Assembly: GCF_000021705.1 (NCBI RefSeq)
Contig: NC_012751.1
Coordinates: 1,352,006 to 1,416,005 of the forward strand
Direction of reading: 5' to 3'
DNA from: Candidatus Hamiltonella defensa 5AT (Acyrthosiphon pisum)
Lineage (GTDB): Bacteria; Pseudomonadota; Gammaproteobacteria; Enterobacterales; Enterobacteriaceae
Length of the DNA stretch: 64,000 bases
Shown here: positions 36,224-45,050 of the stretch, one piece after another
How the letters are laid out: each line of letters opens with the position of its first letter
Position numbering within the stretch: position 1 is the stretch's first letter
The notes under the pieces: generated by a model
What the model was told of the DNA's origin: nothing
Seen by the model: only the letters and a program-made list of their open reading frames with translations
Databases searched by the model: none
Made by a program: the position numbers and the translations under genes

Positions 36224-37387
36224 ATGCCTTTTATAGAGACGCACAAAAATCAGATGGTGACCCAAAATACGTTGGGTCAGAACAATGATGAGCATAAAAC
36301 TGGCGCCTTGGAAGAAAATTTAAGAAAGGTCAGCTCTATAGATCATCCTATGCCTGGTTCAAAAATAGCAACAGATGATCAAATGACGACTGGTATTAAA
36401 GAAATAAGGGGCGAGATAGAAAAAAATATAAAAGAAAACGAAAAAGAACGCGTCGCCAAGTATCAATTACCTCAATGTCGATATCAATTACCTCAATGTG
36501 AAGGCAATGAAAAGAAAGTCGAATATTTTAGCAACATTGTGAATTACGCGGCTATGATACTAGAATCTGTAGAAGGCAAAAGTGATGGTCAAAAACTGGG
36601 AAAATGGACAAAAGACTTACAATCTGATTTTTTAAAATTAAAAACCGCATTTGAAAAATCTAATGACCAACAGAATTCTTTAGATATTTTAAGAAAAAAC
36701 AAAAAACTGACTCAGTCTTTGCAGGGAACGATAAGAGAAATAGTTGATGATTTAGCTAAGAATAATAAGCACGAAGATAAAAGTATCCTGGATATTTTTA
36801 TGGAAAAAAATACTTATTTGAATTCAGATGAGATGAAAAAACATGTTGATTTAGATAAGCATGAGTTTAGACAACTAAAAAATCATGTTGAATCATTTTC
36901 TTCCCTGGATCCCGCCAATTTAATTAATTGTCAAGATATTTATAAGGCATTATCACAGGATTTACCCTGCTGTTATAAACTTAAAGGCGGTAAAAACACG
37001 ACACCTCATTCTAAAGGAATACCTCATCGACCAGAAAAAATGACCCATAGTCAGTCAGCGAAGTCATCTTTACGAGAAGCTAATAAGCGATCAAATGATA
37101 ATCTAGAGTCTGTCGAAAATACACCTGGCCGCGCTACTAGTACAGTCAATCCAAAGTATCTGATAGAAAAAAAAGATGAAACGAACAGCTCTAATTCCAT
37201 AGAAGGCAAAGCAGTCGAATCCACACCAGAGACCTTGAAAGCAATAGAAGATGAAGATTTACAGCCACTGACAAAAAACGTTCAGTATCGCAATCATCCT
37301 AACCTTTTTGATATCTGGAATTTTAGCACCAGTAGTTGGATAAAAAATTCGTTCATAAATGCAATATATCGTTTTTTCAAAAATTAA
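36224..37387 (+). CDS. Unrecognised hydrophilic protein in the SipA position, effector candidate
   Basis: The 387-residue product starts five bases after the preceding stop and ends the secretion gene run. I recognise no domain. It is charged and mostly helical in the first 270 residues, contains the duplicated peptide YQLPQC near 80-92, and ends in a Ser/Thr/Asn-rich tail. In Salmonella the gene after sipD is the actin-binding effector sipA (685 residues), but no similarity is visible. An alternative ATG at 36170 overlaps the upstream gene. Export through the adjacent system is inferred from location only. Confidence 0.45.
   Translation: MPFIETHKNQMVTQNTLGQNNDEHKTGALEENLRKVSSIDHPMPGSKIATDDQMTTGIKEIRGEIEKNIKENEKERVAKYQLPQCRYQLPQCEGNEKKVEYFSNIVNYAAMILESVEGKSDGQKLGKWTKDLQSDFLKLKTAFEKSNDQQNSLDILRKNKKLTQSLQGTIREIVDDLAKNNKHEDKSILDIFMEKNTYLNSDEMKKHVDLDKHEFRQLKNHVESFSSLDPANLINCQDIYKALSQDLPCCYKLKGGKNTTPHSKGIPHRPEKMTHSQSAKSSLREANKRSNDNLESVENTPGRATSTVNPKYLIEKKDETNSSNSIEGKAVESTPETLKAIEDEDLQPLTKNVQYRNHPNLFDIWNFSTSSWIKNSFINAIYRFFKN
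36461..36502 (+). repeat. 21-bp tandem duplication within the effector candidate
   Basis: TATCAATTACCTCAATGT plus three bases occurs twice in direct succession (36461-36481, 36482-36502), encoding YQLPQCR-YQLPQCE. The copies differ only in the last codon (CGA/GAA). The duplication keeps the frame and looks recent. Confidence 0.9.
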
Positions 37388-37391
37388 GTGA

Positions 37392-37508
37392 TCATCCGGT
37401 GAATAAAAATCGCTTTTGAGAGAATTTAAGAATGAATTTAGCCCATTGCCAAGGATCGAGATAGACCATTTCTTGTATTGTCAGAGTATCGGTTTTAAAA
37501 AATGACAT
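37392..37508 (-). CDS. Doubtful 38-residue frame downstream of the secretion genes
   Basis: A minus-strand frame from ATG 37508 reads MSFFKTDTLTIQEMVYLDPW and ends with TGA at 37392-37394. It has no ribosome-binding site and no recognised relative. It may be the remnant of a longer gene at the edge of the secretion locus, or chance. Confidence 0.18.
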   Translation of the reverse strand: MSFFKTDTLTIQEMVYLDPWQWAKFILKFSQKRFLFTG

Positions 37509-37533
37509 TTTAATTAAAAATACCATTTTTTTC

Positions 37534-37562
37534 TTGCCAGTTGCACAGCAGCTCGTTAGTAT
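37534..37562 (+). promoter_or_regulatory. Sigma-70 promoter of tRNA-Val
   Basis: TTGCCA (37534-37539) and TAGTAT (37557-37562) are separated by 17 bases and followed by the G/C-containing discriminator TCGCTCGCG, as in stringently controlled stable-RNA promoters. The tRNA begins 38 bases after the -10 element. Confidence 0.65.
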
Positions 37563-37600
37563 TCGCTCGCGTTAAAAACCAATAAGAAATGTTGATATGT

Positions 37601-37677
37601 GCGTCCGTAGCTCAGTTGGTTAGAGCACCACCTTGACATGGTGGGGGTCGGTGGTTCGAGTCCACTCGGACGCACCA
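37601..37677 (+). tRNA. tRNA-Val (anticodon GAC)
   Basis: The 77-base sequence folds as a complete cloverleaf: acceptor GCGTCCG/CGGACGC, anticodon loop TTGACAT with GAC, T-loop TTCGAGT, and encoded CCA. It closely resembles E. coli valV/valW. It follows the end of the secretion locus; I found no copy of its 3' end at the other side of that locus, so an attachment-site role is not supported. Confidence 0.98.
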
Positions 37678-37839
37678 AGTGGTTTCTTTTTTTCTCTTCA
37701 TTTTTTTCTTTATCTTCTTTCACAGATCAACACCAACACCTATTGTTTGAACGAAATACAGCCTATCAGGTCGTGTATTCAATAGGTTGATTGTATAGAG
37801 TAAAAATTTTACAGTTAATATTTTAGACAAGGAAAGCCC
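37678..37839. other. Intergenic region after tRNA-Val
   Basis: The tRNA is followed by T-rich sequence (TTTCTTTTTTTC at about 37683-37694) that could act in termination together with a weak CCACT/AGTGG stem overlapping the tRNA 3' end. The rest shows no gene. AAGGA at 37829-37833 could serve the small frame that follows. Confidence 0.35.
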
Positions 37840-38055
37840 CTGAATGACAAAATCTTATTTGTTTTTTTATTTTTTTTATTGATGGTCAATATGACATCAC
37901 AGGCGAAGAACATTGTAACATCACCCTCTACTGAGCCTTCTCAAGAATCATCCAACCCAATAGAAATAGATGATGTAACAATCATTTCAACACAGCTTAT
38001 TCTTGATAATCAATTTCAGCGGCTCTGCAAAAAGTGGGGGTTTGTGATCTGTTAG
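37840..38055 (+). CDS. Possible small exported protein, start uncertain
   Basis: A 71-codon frame reads a strongly hydrophobic N-terminus (about residues 4-17) followed by SQA, a plausible signal peptidase site, then a polar 50-residue tail with Ser/Thr/Glu. AAGGA lies just upstream, but the frame has no ATG before the hydrophobic segment: only CTG 37840 or internal ATG 37882. An out-of-frame ATG at 37844 suggests an indel in the T-runs. It overlaps the gyrA stop by four bases, tail to tail. I do not recognise it; a gene remnant is equally likely. Confidence 0.3.
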   Translation: MNDKILFVFLFFLLMVNMTSQAKNIVTSPSTEPSQESSNPIEIDDVTIISTQLILDNQFQRLCKKWGFVIC

Positions 38056-40586
38056 TCTTCTACCAAACGTTGTAAACCGACTACTTTTTCATTATTTTGA
38101 GTACGTATTAAGGTCACCCCTTTCGTGTTCCGGCTGATTGAATTCATTTCAGATGCACGAGTACGAACTAAAGTGCCTGCATCAGTAATCATCATTAGGT
38201 GATCGTTTTCATCTACTTGAATCGCCCCCACTACATTGCCATTGCGTCCATTCACTTTGATAGAAATCACGCCCATACCGTTTCGAGACCTTGTGGGATA
38301 TTCTTCTTTGGAGGTTTTTTTACCATAACCATTCGCTGTCACGGTTAAGATATCTCCGTCTCCACGAGGAATGATCAGTGACACAACGCGATCTTCTTGA
38401 GCCAAACGTATTCCCCCAACCCCTCTTGCGGTTCGGCCCATGGCGCGGACATCATCTTCTGAAAAACGAATGACTTTTCCTTTAGAGGAAAATAACATCA
38501 CTTCATTAGTGCCATCCGTGAGGTCGACGCCTATCAGTTCATCCCCGTCATCTAAATTGAGTGTGTAGATGCCAGTGCTGCGAGGGCGACTAAATTCCAA
38601 TAAAGCGATTTTTTTGACCACGCCACAGGCGGTTGCCATGAAGACATATTGCCCTGTTTCATAATTTTTAATCGGTAAAATAGCGGTAATGCGTTCATCG
38701 GGATTTAATGGCAATAGATTCACTATGGGCCTGCCTCGTGATCCACGACTTGCTTCAGGTAATTGATATACCTTCAGCCAATAAAGGCGCCCACGGCTTG
38801 AAAAACATAAAATGTTATCGTGCGTATTGGCCACAAGCAGGCGCTCAATAAAGTCCTCGTCCTTGGTTCGAGCCGCCGATTTCCCTTTCCCTCCCCTGTG
38901 CTGGGCTTCGTAATCGCTCAGAGGTTGATATTTTATATATCCTTGATGAGAAAGTGTCACCACCACATCTTCTTGAGGAATCAAATCTTCAAGATGAATA
39001 TCCGCGGTATTGATTTTGATTTCAGTACGACGTGGATCATGATATTGGGCTTTGATGGACAAAAATTCTTCTCGAATGACTTCCAATAAACGATCGGGAT
39101 CAGAAAGGATTTTTTGTAATTCGTGAATGGCGTTTAACAGTTCTTTATATTCATTGAGTAGATTGTCGTGTTCCAGACCCGTTAATTTTTGTAAACGCAG
39201 ATCCAGTATCGCTTGGGCTTGCTGCTCAGTAAAATGATATTCCCCGTTATGAATCCCAAATCTGGCTTCTAACCATTCTGGACGAGCGATATCTTTTTCA
39301 TCTCCAACACAATCTAACATGCTCGTCACATGACCTAATGGCCAAGCCTGCGCCAGCAATCCTGTTTTGGCTTGAGTGGGGTTCCCAGCATTGCGAATTA
39401 ACTGAATAATGACATCAATATTGGCTAAGGCCACGGCTAATGCTTCCAAAATATGAGCCCGATCACGAGCTTTACGTAATTCAAAGAGCGTACGGCGTGT
39501 CACCACTTCTCGCCGATGTCGTATAAAAGCCCTCAAAATGTCTTTTAGGGTCATGACTTTGGGTTGCCCGTGATCCAAAGCCACCATATTGATGCCAAAA
39601 GAAACCTGTAATTGTGTCAGCGAATATAGCTGATTGAGTATCACCTCAGCGATGGCATCGCGTTTTAATTCAATGAGGATCCGCATCCCCTCTTTATCAG
39701 ATTCGTCACGCAAGCAACTGATCCCTTCCAAGCGTTTTTCTTTGACCAGTTCTGCGATTTTTTCAATCAATTTTGTTTTATTCACCTGATAGGGAATTTC
39801 ATCGACAATAATGCTTTGCCGCCCGGATTTTTCGTCCACTTCTATGTTTGCTTTAGCTCGAATATAAATTCGGCCTCGCCCTGTACCATAGGCCTGTTCT
39901 ATGCCTTTACTCCCGTAAATAATACCGGCGGTAGGGAAATCAGGGCCTGGCATATGTTTCATCAAATGTTCAACACTGATATTTTCATCATCAATGTAAG
40001 CAAGGCAGGCTGCTATGACTTCAGAAATATTATGAGGAGGAATATTGGTTGCCATCCCAACGGCAATACCCGAGGATCCATTGATCAACAAATTCGGTAT
40101 TTTGGTTGGCATCACCTCTGGAATTTGCTCTGTTTCATCGTAATTGGGCACAAAATTCACTGTGTCTTTGTCAAGATCTGCCAGTATTTCGTGCGCTATT
40201 TTTGACATGCGAATTTCGGTATAACGCATGGCAGCGGGAGAATCTCCGTCAACTGAGCCAAAATTGCCCTGGCCATCCACCAGCATGTATCTTAAAGAAA
40301 AAGGTTGGGCCATACGAACAATGGCATCATATACTGCGGTGTCACCATGAGGATGATATTTACCAATCACATCCCCGACGACCCTGGCCGATTTTTTATA
40401 GGCTTTGTTCCAATCATTCCCCAATACTTTCATGGCATATAACACACGGCGATGAACGGGTTTGAAACCATCTCGAACATCGGGTAAAGCTCGCCCAATA
40501 ATAACCGACATAGCATATTCTAAATAGGAATCTGTAAGTTCTTGTTCAATGTTGATTGGGATAATTTCTTTGGCAAGCTGGCTCAT
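38052..40586 (-). CDS. gyrA: DNA gyrase subunit A
   Basis: GyrA cuts and rejoins DNA for negative supercoiling together with GyrB. The 844 residues contain the winged-helix/QRDR segment HPHGDTAVYDA (Thr at E. coli position 83, Asp at 87), the active-site Tyr122 in AAMRYTEIR, the long coiled coil and the C-terminal beta-pinwheel with the GyrA box QHRGGKG. The acidic C-terminal tail of E. coli GyrA (875 residues) is missing. It is divergent from ubiG, the arrangement of E. coli. Confidence 0.97.
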   Translation of the reverse strand: MSQLAKEIIPINIEQELTDSYLEYAMSVIIGRALPDVRDGFKPVHRRVLYAMKVLGNDWNKAYKKSARVVGDVIGKYHPHGDTAVYDAIVRMAQPFSLRYMLVDGQGNFGSVDGDSPAAMRYTEIRMSKIAHEILADLDKDTVNFVPNYDETEQIPEVMPTKIPNLLINGSSGIAVGMATNIPPHNISEVIAACLAYIDDENISVEHLMKHMPGPDFPTAGIIYGSKGIEQAYGTGRGRIYIRAKANIEVDEKSGRQSIIVDEIPYQVNKTKLIEKIAELVKEKRLEGISCLRDESDKEGMRILIELKRDAIAEVILNQLYSLTQLQVSFGINMVALDHGQPKVMTLKDILRAFIRHRREVVTRRTLFELRKARDRAHILEALAVALANIDVIIQLIRNAGNPTQAKTGLLAQAWPLGHVTSMLDCVGDEKDIARPEWLEARFGIHNGEYHFTEQQAQAILDLRLQKLTGLEHDNLLNEYKELLNAIHELQKILSDPDRLLEVIREEFLSIKAQYHDPRRTEIKINTADIHLEDLIPQEDVVVTLSHQGYIKYQPLSDYEAQHRGGKGKSAARTKDEDFIERLLVANTHDNILCFSSRGRLYWLKVYQLPEASRGSRGRPIVNLLPLNPDERITAILPIKNYETGQYVFMATACGVVKKIALLEFSRPRSTGIYTLNLDDGDELIGVDLTDGTNEVMLFSSKGKVIRFSEDDVRAMGRTARGVGGIRLAQEDRVVSLIIPRGDGDILTVTANGYGKKTSKEEYPTRSRNGMGVISIKVNGRNGNVVGAIQVDENDHLMMITDAGTLVRTRASEMNSISRNTKGVTLIRTQNNEKVVGLQRLVED

Positions 40587-40716
40587 TAAAGTGCTATTCC
40601 TTTGATATTCTTTTTGATGATGGAGGGGATCTAAAATGATTTAATACTATCACAATCTGAATCTTAGCCGGATATGATATCTTCAATCTCTCACAAAAAA
40701 GGAGCCATTTTTAATC

Positions 40717-41448
40717 ATGCCAAAAATCGACAAATGGAATAAACCACACAACGTAGATGAACAGGAAATCGCCAAATTTTCGGCTCTGGCTTCCCGCTGG
40801 TGGGATACCTCGGGAGAATTTAAGCCATTGCACCGTATTAATCCTTTACGTTTGGATTATATTTTGCAGCATACAAAAGGGATTTTTGAAAAAAAAGTGC
40901 TTGATGTCGGTTGTGGCGGGGGGATTTTAGCAGAAAGTTTGGCACGAGAAGGAGCTCAGGTGACAGGATTGGATATGGATGTTCAATCGCTACAGGTTGC
41001 TCGGAGGCACTCCCTGGAAAGTGGGCTTGAGATCCATTTTGTGTGTCAAACAGTGGAATCTTATGCAGAAGATCATGCTCAAGATTATGATGTGGTCACC
41101 TGTATGGAAATGCTCGAGCATGTGCCAGATCCTGCGTCTGTTGTGCGGGCCTGCGCGACGTTAGTCAAACCTTCTGGTCATGTTTTTTTTTCGACCATTA
41201 ACCGGAATACCAAAGCCTGGTTGTTGGCAGTCGTGGCGGCGGAATATATTTTAAAAATGTTACCTAAAGGAACGCATGATGCAAAAAAATTTATTCGGCC
41301 ATCAGAGTTGATTGACTGGTTAGAAGCGGCCTCTTTGCAGGAAAAACATATGATAGGCTTGCATTATAATCCGATACTGGACCGTTTTAAGCTTGGCCCG
41401 AATGTGGATGTGAATTATATGTTGTACGCTCAAAAAGAGATGGACTGA
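40717..41448 (+). CDS. ubiG: Ubiquinone biosynthesis O-methyltransferase
   Basis: UbiG carries out both O-methylations of ubiquinone synthesis using SAM. The 243 residues match E. coli (240), with the SAM-binding motif VLDVGCGGGILAE near 60-72 and EMLEHVPDP near 125. AAAAGGAGCC precedes the ATG. It is divergent from gyrA with a 130-base shared upstream region. Confidence 0.97.
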   Translation: MPKIDKWNKPHNVDEQEIAKFSALASRWWDTSGEFKPLHRINPLRLDYILQHTKGIFEKKVLDVGCGGGILAESLAREGAQVTGLDMDVQSLQVARRHSLESGLEIHFVCQTVESYAEDHAQDYDVVTCMEMLEHVPDPASVVRACATLVKPSGHVFFSTINRNTKAWLLAVVAAEYILKMLPKGTHDAKKFIRPSELIDWLEAASLQEKHMIGLHYNPILDRFKLGPNVDVNYMLYAQKEMD

Positions 41449-41452
41449 TCTC

Positions 41453-41467
41453 ATCACCAGTGGTGAT
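41453..41467. terminator. Weak hairpin between convergent ubiG and wecE
   Basis: ATCACC and GGTGAT form a six-base stem with a three-base loop just after the ubiG stop. It is followed on the plus strand by an A-run, not a T-run, so it is not a standard intrinsic terminator; it may still limit read-through between the converging genes. Confidence 0.25.
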
Positions 41468-41479
41468 TAAAAAAATGAT

Positions 41480-42610
41480 TCAGGCAAAAAAACTGACAGC
41501 GCTTTCTATCACTTTTTTTTGTATTTCATCAGAAAGATTGTAAAAAAGAGGCAGGCGAACCAAACGATCACTTTCTTGTAGGGTGTTTGTATCTTCCCCA
41601 ACGAAGCGCCCAAATTTTTTCCCCGCGGGGCTGATATGCAATGGAACGTAATGAGAAGTGATGAAAATATCATTCTTTTTCATATGATGAGTAAAATGTT
41701 CCCGATCTTCTTTATCAGGTAATTTAATATAAAACATATGAGCATTTTGTATGCTGTCTGTAGAGACATAGGGGAGGCCTATCTGGCAAGACAAAGCGAA
41801 CCGTTCTAAAGCGGAATAATAATTTTTCCACAATACCCACCGACGAGCGTTGATCTGATCTGCGGCCTCTAGTTGCCCCCAAAGATACGCTGCCTGTAAA
41901 TCGGACATTACATAGCTCGACCCCAATGAACGCCAGGTGTATTTATCCACCTGACCCCGGAAAAATCGGCTTCTATCAGTGCCTTTTTCACGAATGATTT
42001 CAGCGTTTTCAATCAGGCCCTTGTCATTAATGAGGATCGCCCCCCCTTCTCCACCCGCTGTGTAATTTTTGGTTTCATGGAAGCTAAAACAACCGATATC
42101 TCCTAAGGTTCCCAGGGCTTTTCCTTTATAGGTCGACATCACACCTTGTGCAGCATCTTCCACCACATATAAATGGTATTTTTTGGCCAAATCAAGGATA
42201 AAGTCCATTTCACAAGAGACACCGGCGTAATGTACAGGAACAATGGCCCGTGTTTTTTGAGTGATCGCCGCTTCAATTTTTGTTTCATCTATGTTCATGG
42301 TATCGGCACGAATATCAACAAACACTATTTTTGCGCCCCGTAAAACAAATGCATTCGCGGTAGAAACAAAAGTAAAGCTTGGCATGATCACTTCGTCATC
42401 GGGTTTGATATTTAACAGTAATGCCGCCATTTCAAGAGAAGCGGTGCAAGATGGCGTCAGAAGTGTTTTTTCGCATTTAAAACGTGCTTCGATCCACTCT
42501 TGACATCGTTGGGTAAAGCGGTTGTCACCACTGAGTTTTCCCGATTGCATGGCTTGTTGCATGTAAGCAATCTCGGTTCCCACTATGGCGGGTTTGTTAA
42601 ATGGAATCAT
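41480..42610 (-). CDS. wecE: dTDP-4-amino-4,6-dideoxygalactose transaminase
   Basis: WecE makes dTDP-Fuc4N for enterobacterial common antigen by PLP-dependent transamination. The 376 residues match E. coli WecE along the full length: LLTPSCTASLEMAALLL near 55, VVEDAAQGV near 155-163, and the PLP lysine in FHETKNYTAGGEGG near 180-193. None of the other ECA genes are nearby; instead its ATG overlaps the arcB stop by four bases. The C-terminal quarter is less conserved than the rest. Confidence 0.94.
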   Translation of the reverse strand: MIPFNKPAIVGTEIAYMQQAMQSGKLSGDNRFTQRCQEWIEARFKCEKTLLTPSCTASLEMAALLLNIKPDDEVIMPSFTFVSTANAFVLRGAKIVFVDIRADTMNIDETKIEAAITQKTRAIVPVHYAGVSCEMDFILDLAKKYHLYVVEDAAQGVMSTYKGKALGTLGDIGCFSFHETKNYTAGGEGGAILINDKGLIENAEIIREKGTDRSRFFRGQVDKYTWRSLGSSYVMSDLQAAYLWGQLEAADQINARRWVLWKNYYSALERFALSCQIGLPYVSTDSIQNAHMFYIKLPDKEDREHFTHHMKKNDIFITSHYVPLHISPAGKKFGRFVGEDTNTLQESDRLVRLPLFYNLSDEIQKKVIESAVSFFA

Positions 42611-44439
42611 TGCATCCTCTCTCCATTTTGCTCAATCCATTCACGCAACATTTTTATGTGGCTCTTCCAGTGCTGTTTTAGATCATCGACGCCATATTGT
42701 ATTTTATTCCATTGAGATGTGGTTTGTATTTCGTGGCAACATTGCTGTAAGTAAGACAGTCCAACAGAGCCGCAGGCGCTTTCAATTTTATGTGCCTCTT
42801 CTAAAATACCCTGCTGATTCTTTGTTTTTGCATGATCCTCTAATGTGGCCAAATAATGAGGAAGCGTTTTTTCAAACAGCGCCACATTTTTTTTCATGGT
42901 CGGAAATCCTAACAGTTCTATGTAGTGTTTTAGCAAGGTCAGATTGAAAACAGATCCTTTATCCTCGATATCTCGATACTGCTGTTTTCTCTCTGGATGA
43001 GGTGGGGAAAAATCGGAAAAGTATTTTCTGATTATTTGAATAAGACTTTGCGTAGAAAGCGGTTTAGAGAGTACCTCATTCATGCCTTTCTCTAAATACT
43101 CTTTTTCTTTTTTTAAGATATTAGCCGTAAAGGCAATCAAAGGGGGCAGTGACTTTTGATGATGATCTGATCGAATCTGCTGAGCAATCTCAAAACCAGT
43201 CATATCTGGCAGATGAATATCCAAAAAAACCAGATCAAAACGTTCAGGACTAAAGATTGACAGCGCTTCACTGCCACTCATGGCCACTTCAAAACTGATC
43301 TTTAATTTTTTAAAAACAGCGCAAGCGACGGTAATATTGATATCAACATCTTCAACCAAAAGAACATGAAGCAGAGGCAAATTGATATCCTCATTCTTCA
43401 AAACGGCTGTGTTTTCTAAACATAATGGCGCTTTTACGGACAAAGTAAAACAAGATCCCTGACCCTTCATGCTCTTTACGGTAATGTCCCCTCCCATTTT
43501 TTGGGCGAACTGTTTTGATACAGCCAAGCCGATACCAGCCCCTTTGTTTGCTGTTTTGCCTGGAGTGTTTTTAATTTGATAATACAGAGTAAAAATTTTA
43601 TCTTGTTCTTCAATAGAAATGCCAATACCAGGGTCTTTGACACAAAATATTAATCGATTTTCTGACTCATAAGAGACGTTAACAATAATTTTACCTTGAT
43701 CAGAAAATTTGGCGGCATTACCAATTAAGTTCCAGAGTATTTGACGTAACCGCGTACCATCGATAATGACTTTTTTGGGTAGATCAGGCGACAGTTTTAT
43801 TTTAAATTCTAGCCCCTTCGAATAGGCCAATAAATTAGAAATATGTTCTAATTCCACACAAAAATCAGTAAGAGAAATTTCTTGCTCATCGAGCACCATT
43901 TCGGCCCGCTCTATTTTATTGATATTCATAATATCGTTAAAAATATGAATTAAAGTGAACGCATTGATATAAATCGTTCTCAGATATTGTGTTCGATCAG
44001 GGTTTAATTCTGTATCCAGTAAAATATGACTGAGCCCCACAATCCCACTCAGAGGCGTGAGTAACTCATGACTGATGGTGGAGATAAACCTGTCTTGATC
44101 TCTATTGATTTTTTTTAAAGCATCTTGATGAAAAAAATCCCGTGAGCGCATTATTTCAAATTGATCAATCAAACGAGATAAACTTTGACGGGATTGCTCC
44201 ACTTTTTTGATGACCCTGGAGAGAAAATACAGTATCACTACTACAGTAAAAGAAATAAAAAAAATGAGGCGTAATAAATTAAGCTCATTCATTTTTTTAT
44301 CTAGTGTAAAAACTGTAATAATTTCGATTAATGTGGCTGTGATTATCAATAAAAATGATGATAAAATTGAAAAATTGAAGTCTCCGATATTTAAGATTAA
44401 ATGAACACATCGGTTTGTTAACATTTTAAATTGCTTCAT
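42607..44439 (-). CDS. arcB: Hybrid sensor kinase ArcB lacking the PAS/linker region
   Basis: ArcB phosphorylates ArcA under low oxygen. The 610 residues contain two membrane helices (about 24-45 and 55-77), a short coil (ESRQ-type segment near 82-100), the kinase dimerisation domain with His124 (SHELLTP), the ATPase domain, a receiver with FLDIHLPDMTG and an HPt domain with His550 (HKIESACGSVGL). E. coli ArcB has 778 residues; the missing part is the linker and PAS domain, joined cleanly so that MRSRD is followed by FHQDALKK. The redox-active cysteines of E. coli lie in the missing region. Its stop overlaps wecE. Confidence 0.93.
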   Translation of the reverse strand: MKQFKMLTNRCVHLILNIGDFNFSILSSFLLIITATLIEIITVFTLDKKMNELNLLRLIFFISFTVVVILYFLSRVIKKVEQSRQSLSRLIDQFEIMRSRDFFHQDALKKINRDQDRFISTISHELLTPLSGIVGLSHILLDTELNPDRTQYLRTIYINAFTLIHIFNDIMNINKIERAEMVLDEQEISLTDFCVELEHISNLLAYSKGLEFKIKLSPDLPKKVIIDGTRLRQILWNLIGNAAKFSDQGKIIVNVSYESENRLIFCVKDPGIGISIEEQDKIFTLYYQIKNTPGKTANKGAGIGLAVSKQFAQKMGGDITVKSMKGQGSCFTLSVKAPLCLENTAVLKNEDINLPLLHVLLVEDVDINITVACAVFKKLKISFEVAMSGSEALSIFSPERFDLVFLDIHLPDMTGFEIAQQIRSDHHQKSLPPLIAFTANILKKEKEYLEKGMNEVLSKPLSTQSLIQIIRKYFSDFSPPHPERKQQYRDIEDKGSVFNLTLLKHYIELLGFPTMKKNVALFEKTLPHYLATLEDHAKTKNQQGILEEAHKIESACGSVGLSYLQQCCHEIQTTSQWNKIQYGVDDLKQHWKSHIKMLREWIEQNGERMQ

Positions 44440-44525
44440 AAATATCTATTACCTTTTTATTTATGATCACCTGAGATCATTTTACACATGGAAACGAAAT
44501 CTAGATATGATGGAAATATAAAAAT

Positions 44526-45050
44526 ATGTTGCAATTACTTAAATGTTATTCTGAAAGACGTTGTATCTGGTTTTTTATTGCTTTGACGGGTTTTTGCTTT
44601 TTACTGATAGCACTTTATTTTCAATATATTCTGCTGATTTCCCCTTGTGTCTTATGTATTTATCAGCGATGCGCTTTTTTGGGGCTGATCGGAGCATCGT
44701 TACTTGCTGCTATTTATCCTAAATCTTTGTTACGGCATCTTGGTATATTGCTATGGATATACAGTGCCGCGAAAGGTCTTCAGTTCGCTTGGGAACAGGT
44801 TAAAATCCAATCAGATCCCAGTCCTTTTCATTCTTGTGTTTTACTGATGGATTTTCCTTCATGGCTTTCTTTAGATAAATGGTTGCCTTTTTTATTTGCG
44901 CCTTACAGTGATTGCGCTAGCCAACAATGGCAGTTGATGTCACTTGACATGGCACAATGCCTGATCGGTATTTTTGCTATTTATCTGTTCATTGGGGGCA
45001 TTATTTTGATCAGTCAATTTGTGAAACCAGGAAGACATCATCTATCTTAG
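44526..45050 (+). CDS. dsbB: Disulfide bond formation protein DsbB
   Basis: DsbB reoxidises DsbA and passes electrons to quinones. The 174 residues have four membrane helices. The CVLC pair near 38-41 is in SPCVLCIYQRCAF, and the second pair of periplasmic cysteines is in SCVLLMDF and YSDC near 98 and 123. Length matches E. coli (176). No ribosome-binding site stands out. Confidence 0.95.
   Translation: MLQLLKCYSERRCIWFFIALTGFCFLLIALYFQYILLISPCVLCIYQRCAFLGLIGASLLAAIYPKSLLRHLGILLWIYSAAKGLQFAWEQVKIQSDPSPFHSCVLLMDFPSWLSLDKWLPFLFAPYSDCASQQWQLMSLDMAQCLIGIFAIYLFIGGIILISQFVKPGRHHLS

Noticed and set aside
37601..37677. tRNA-Val as attachment site of a secretion island
   Set aside because: No repeat of the tRNA 3' end was seen near the other boundary (15811-16026), and no integrase gene lies in the window.
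38052..40586. Thr at the GyrA position equivalent to Ser83 as quinolone resistance
   Set aside because: Thr is the normal residue at this position in several bacteria, and Asp87 is unchanged, so no resistance claim is justified.
41453..41467. Bidirectional intrinsic terminator between ubiG and wecE
   Set aside because: The stem is only six pairs and lacks a T-run downstream on either strand; it is kept only as a low-confidence hairpin.
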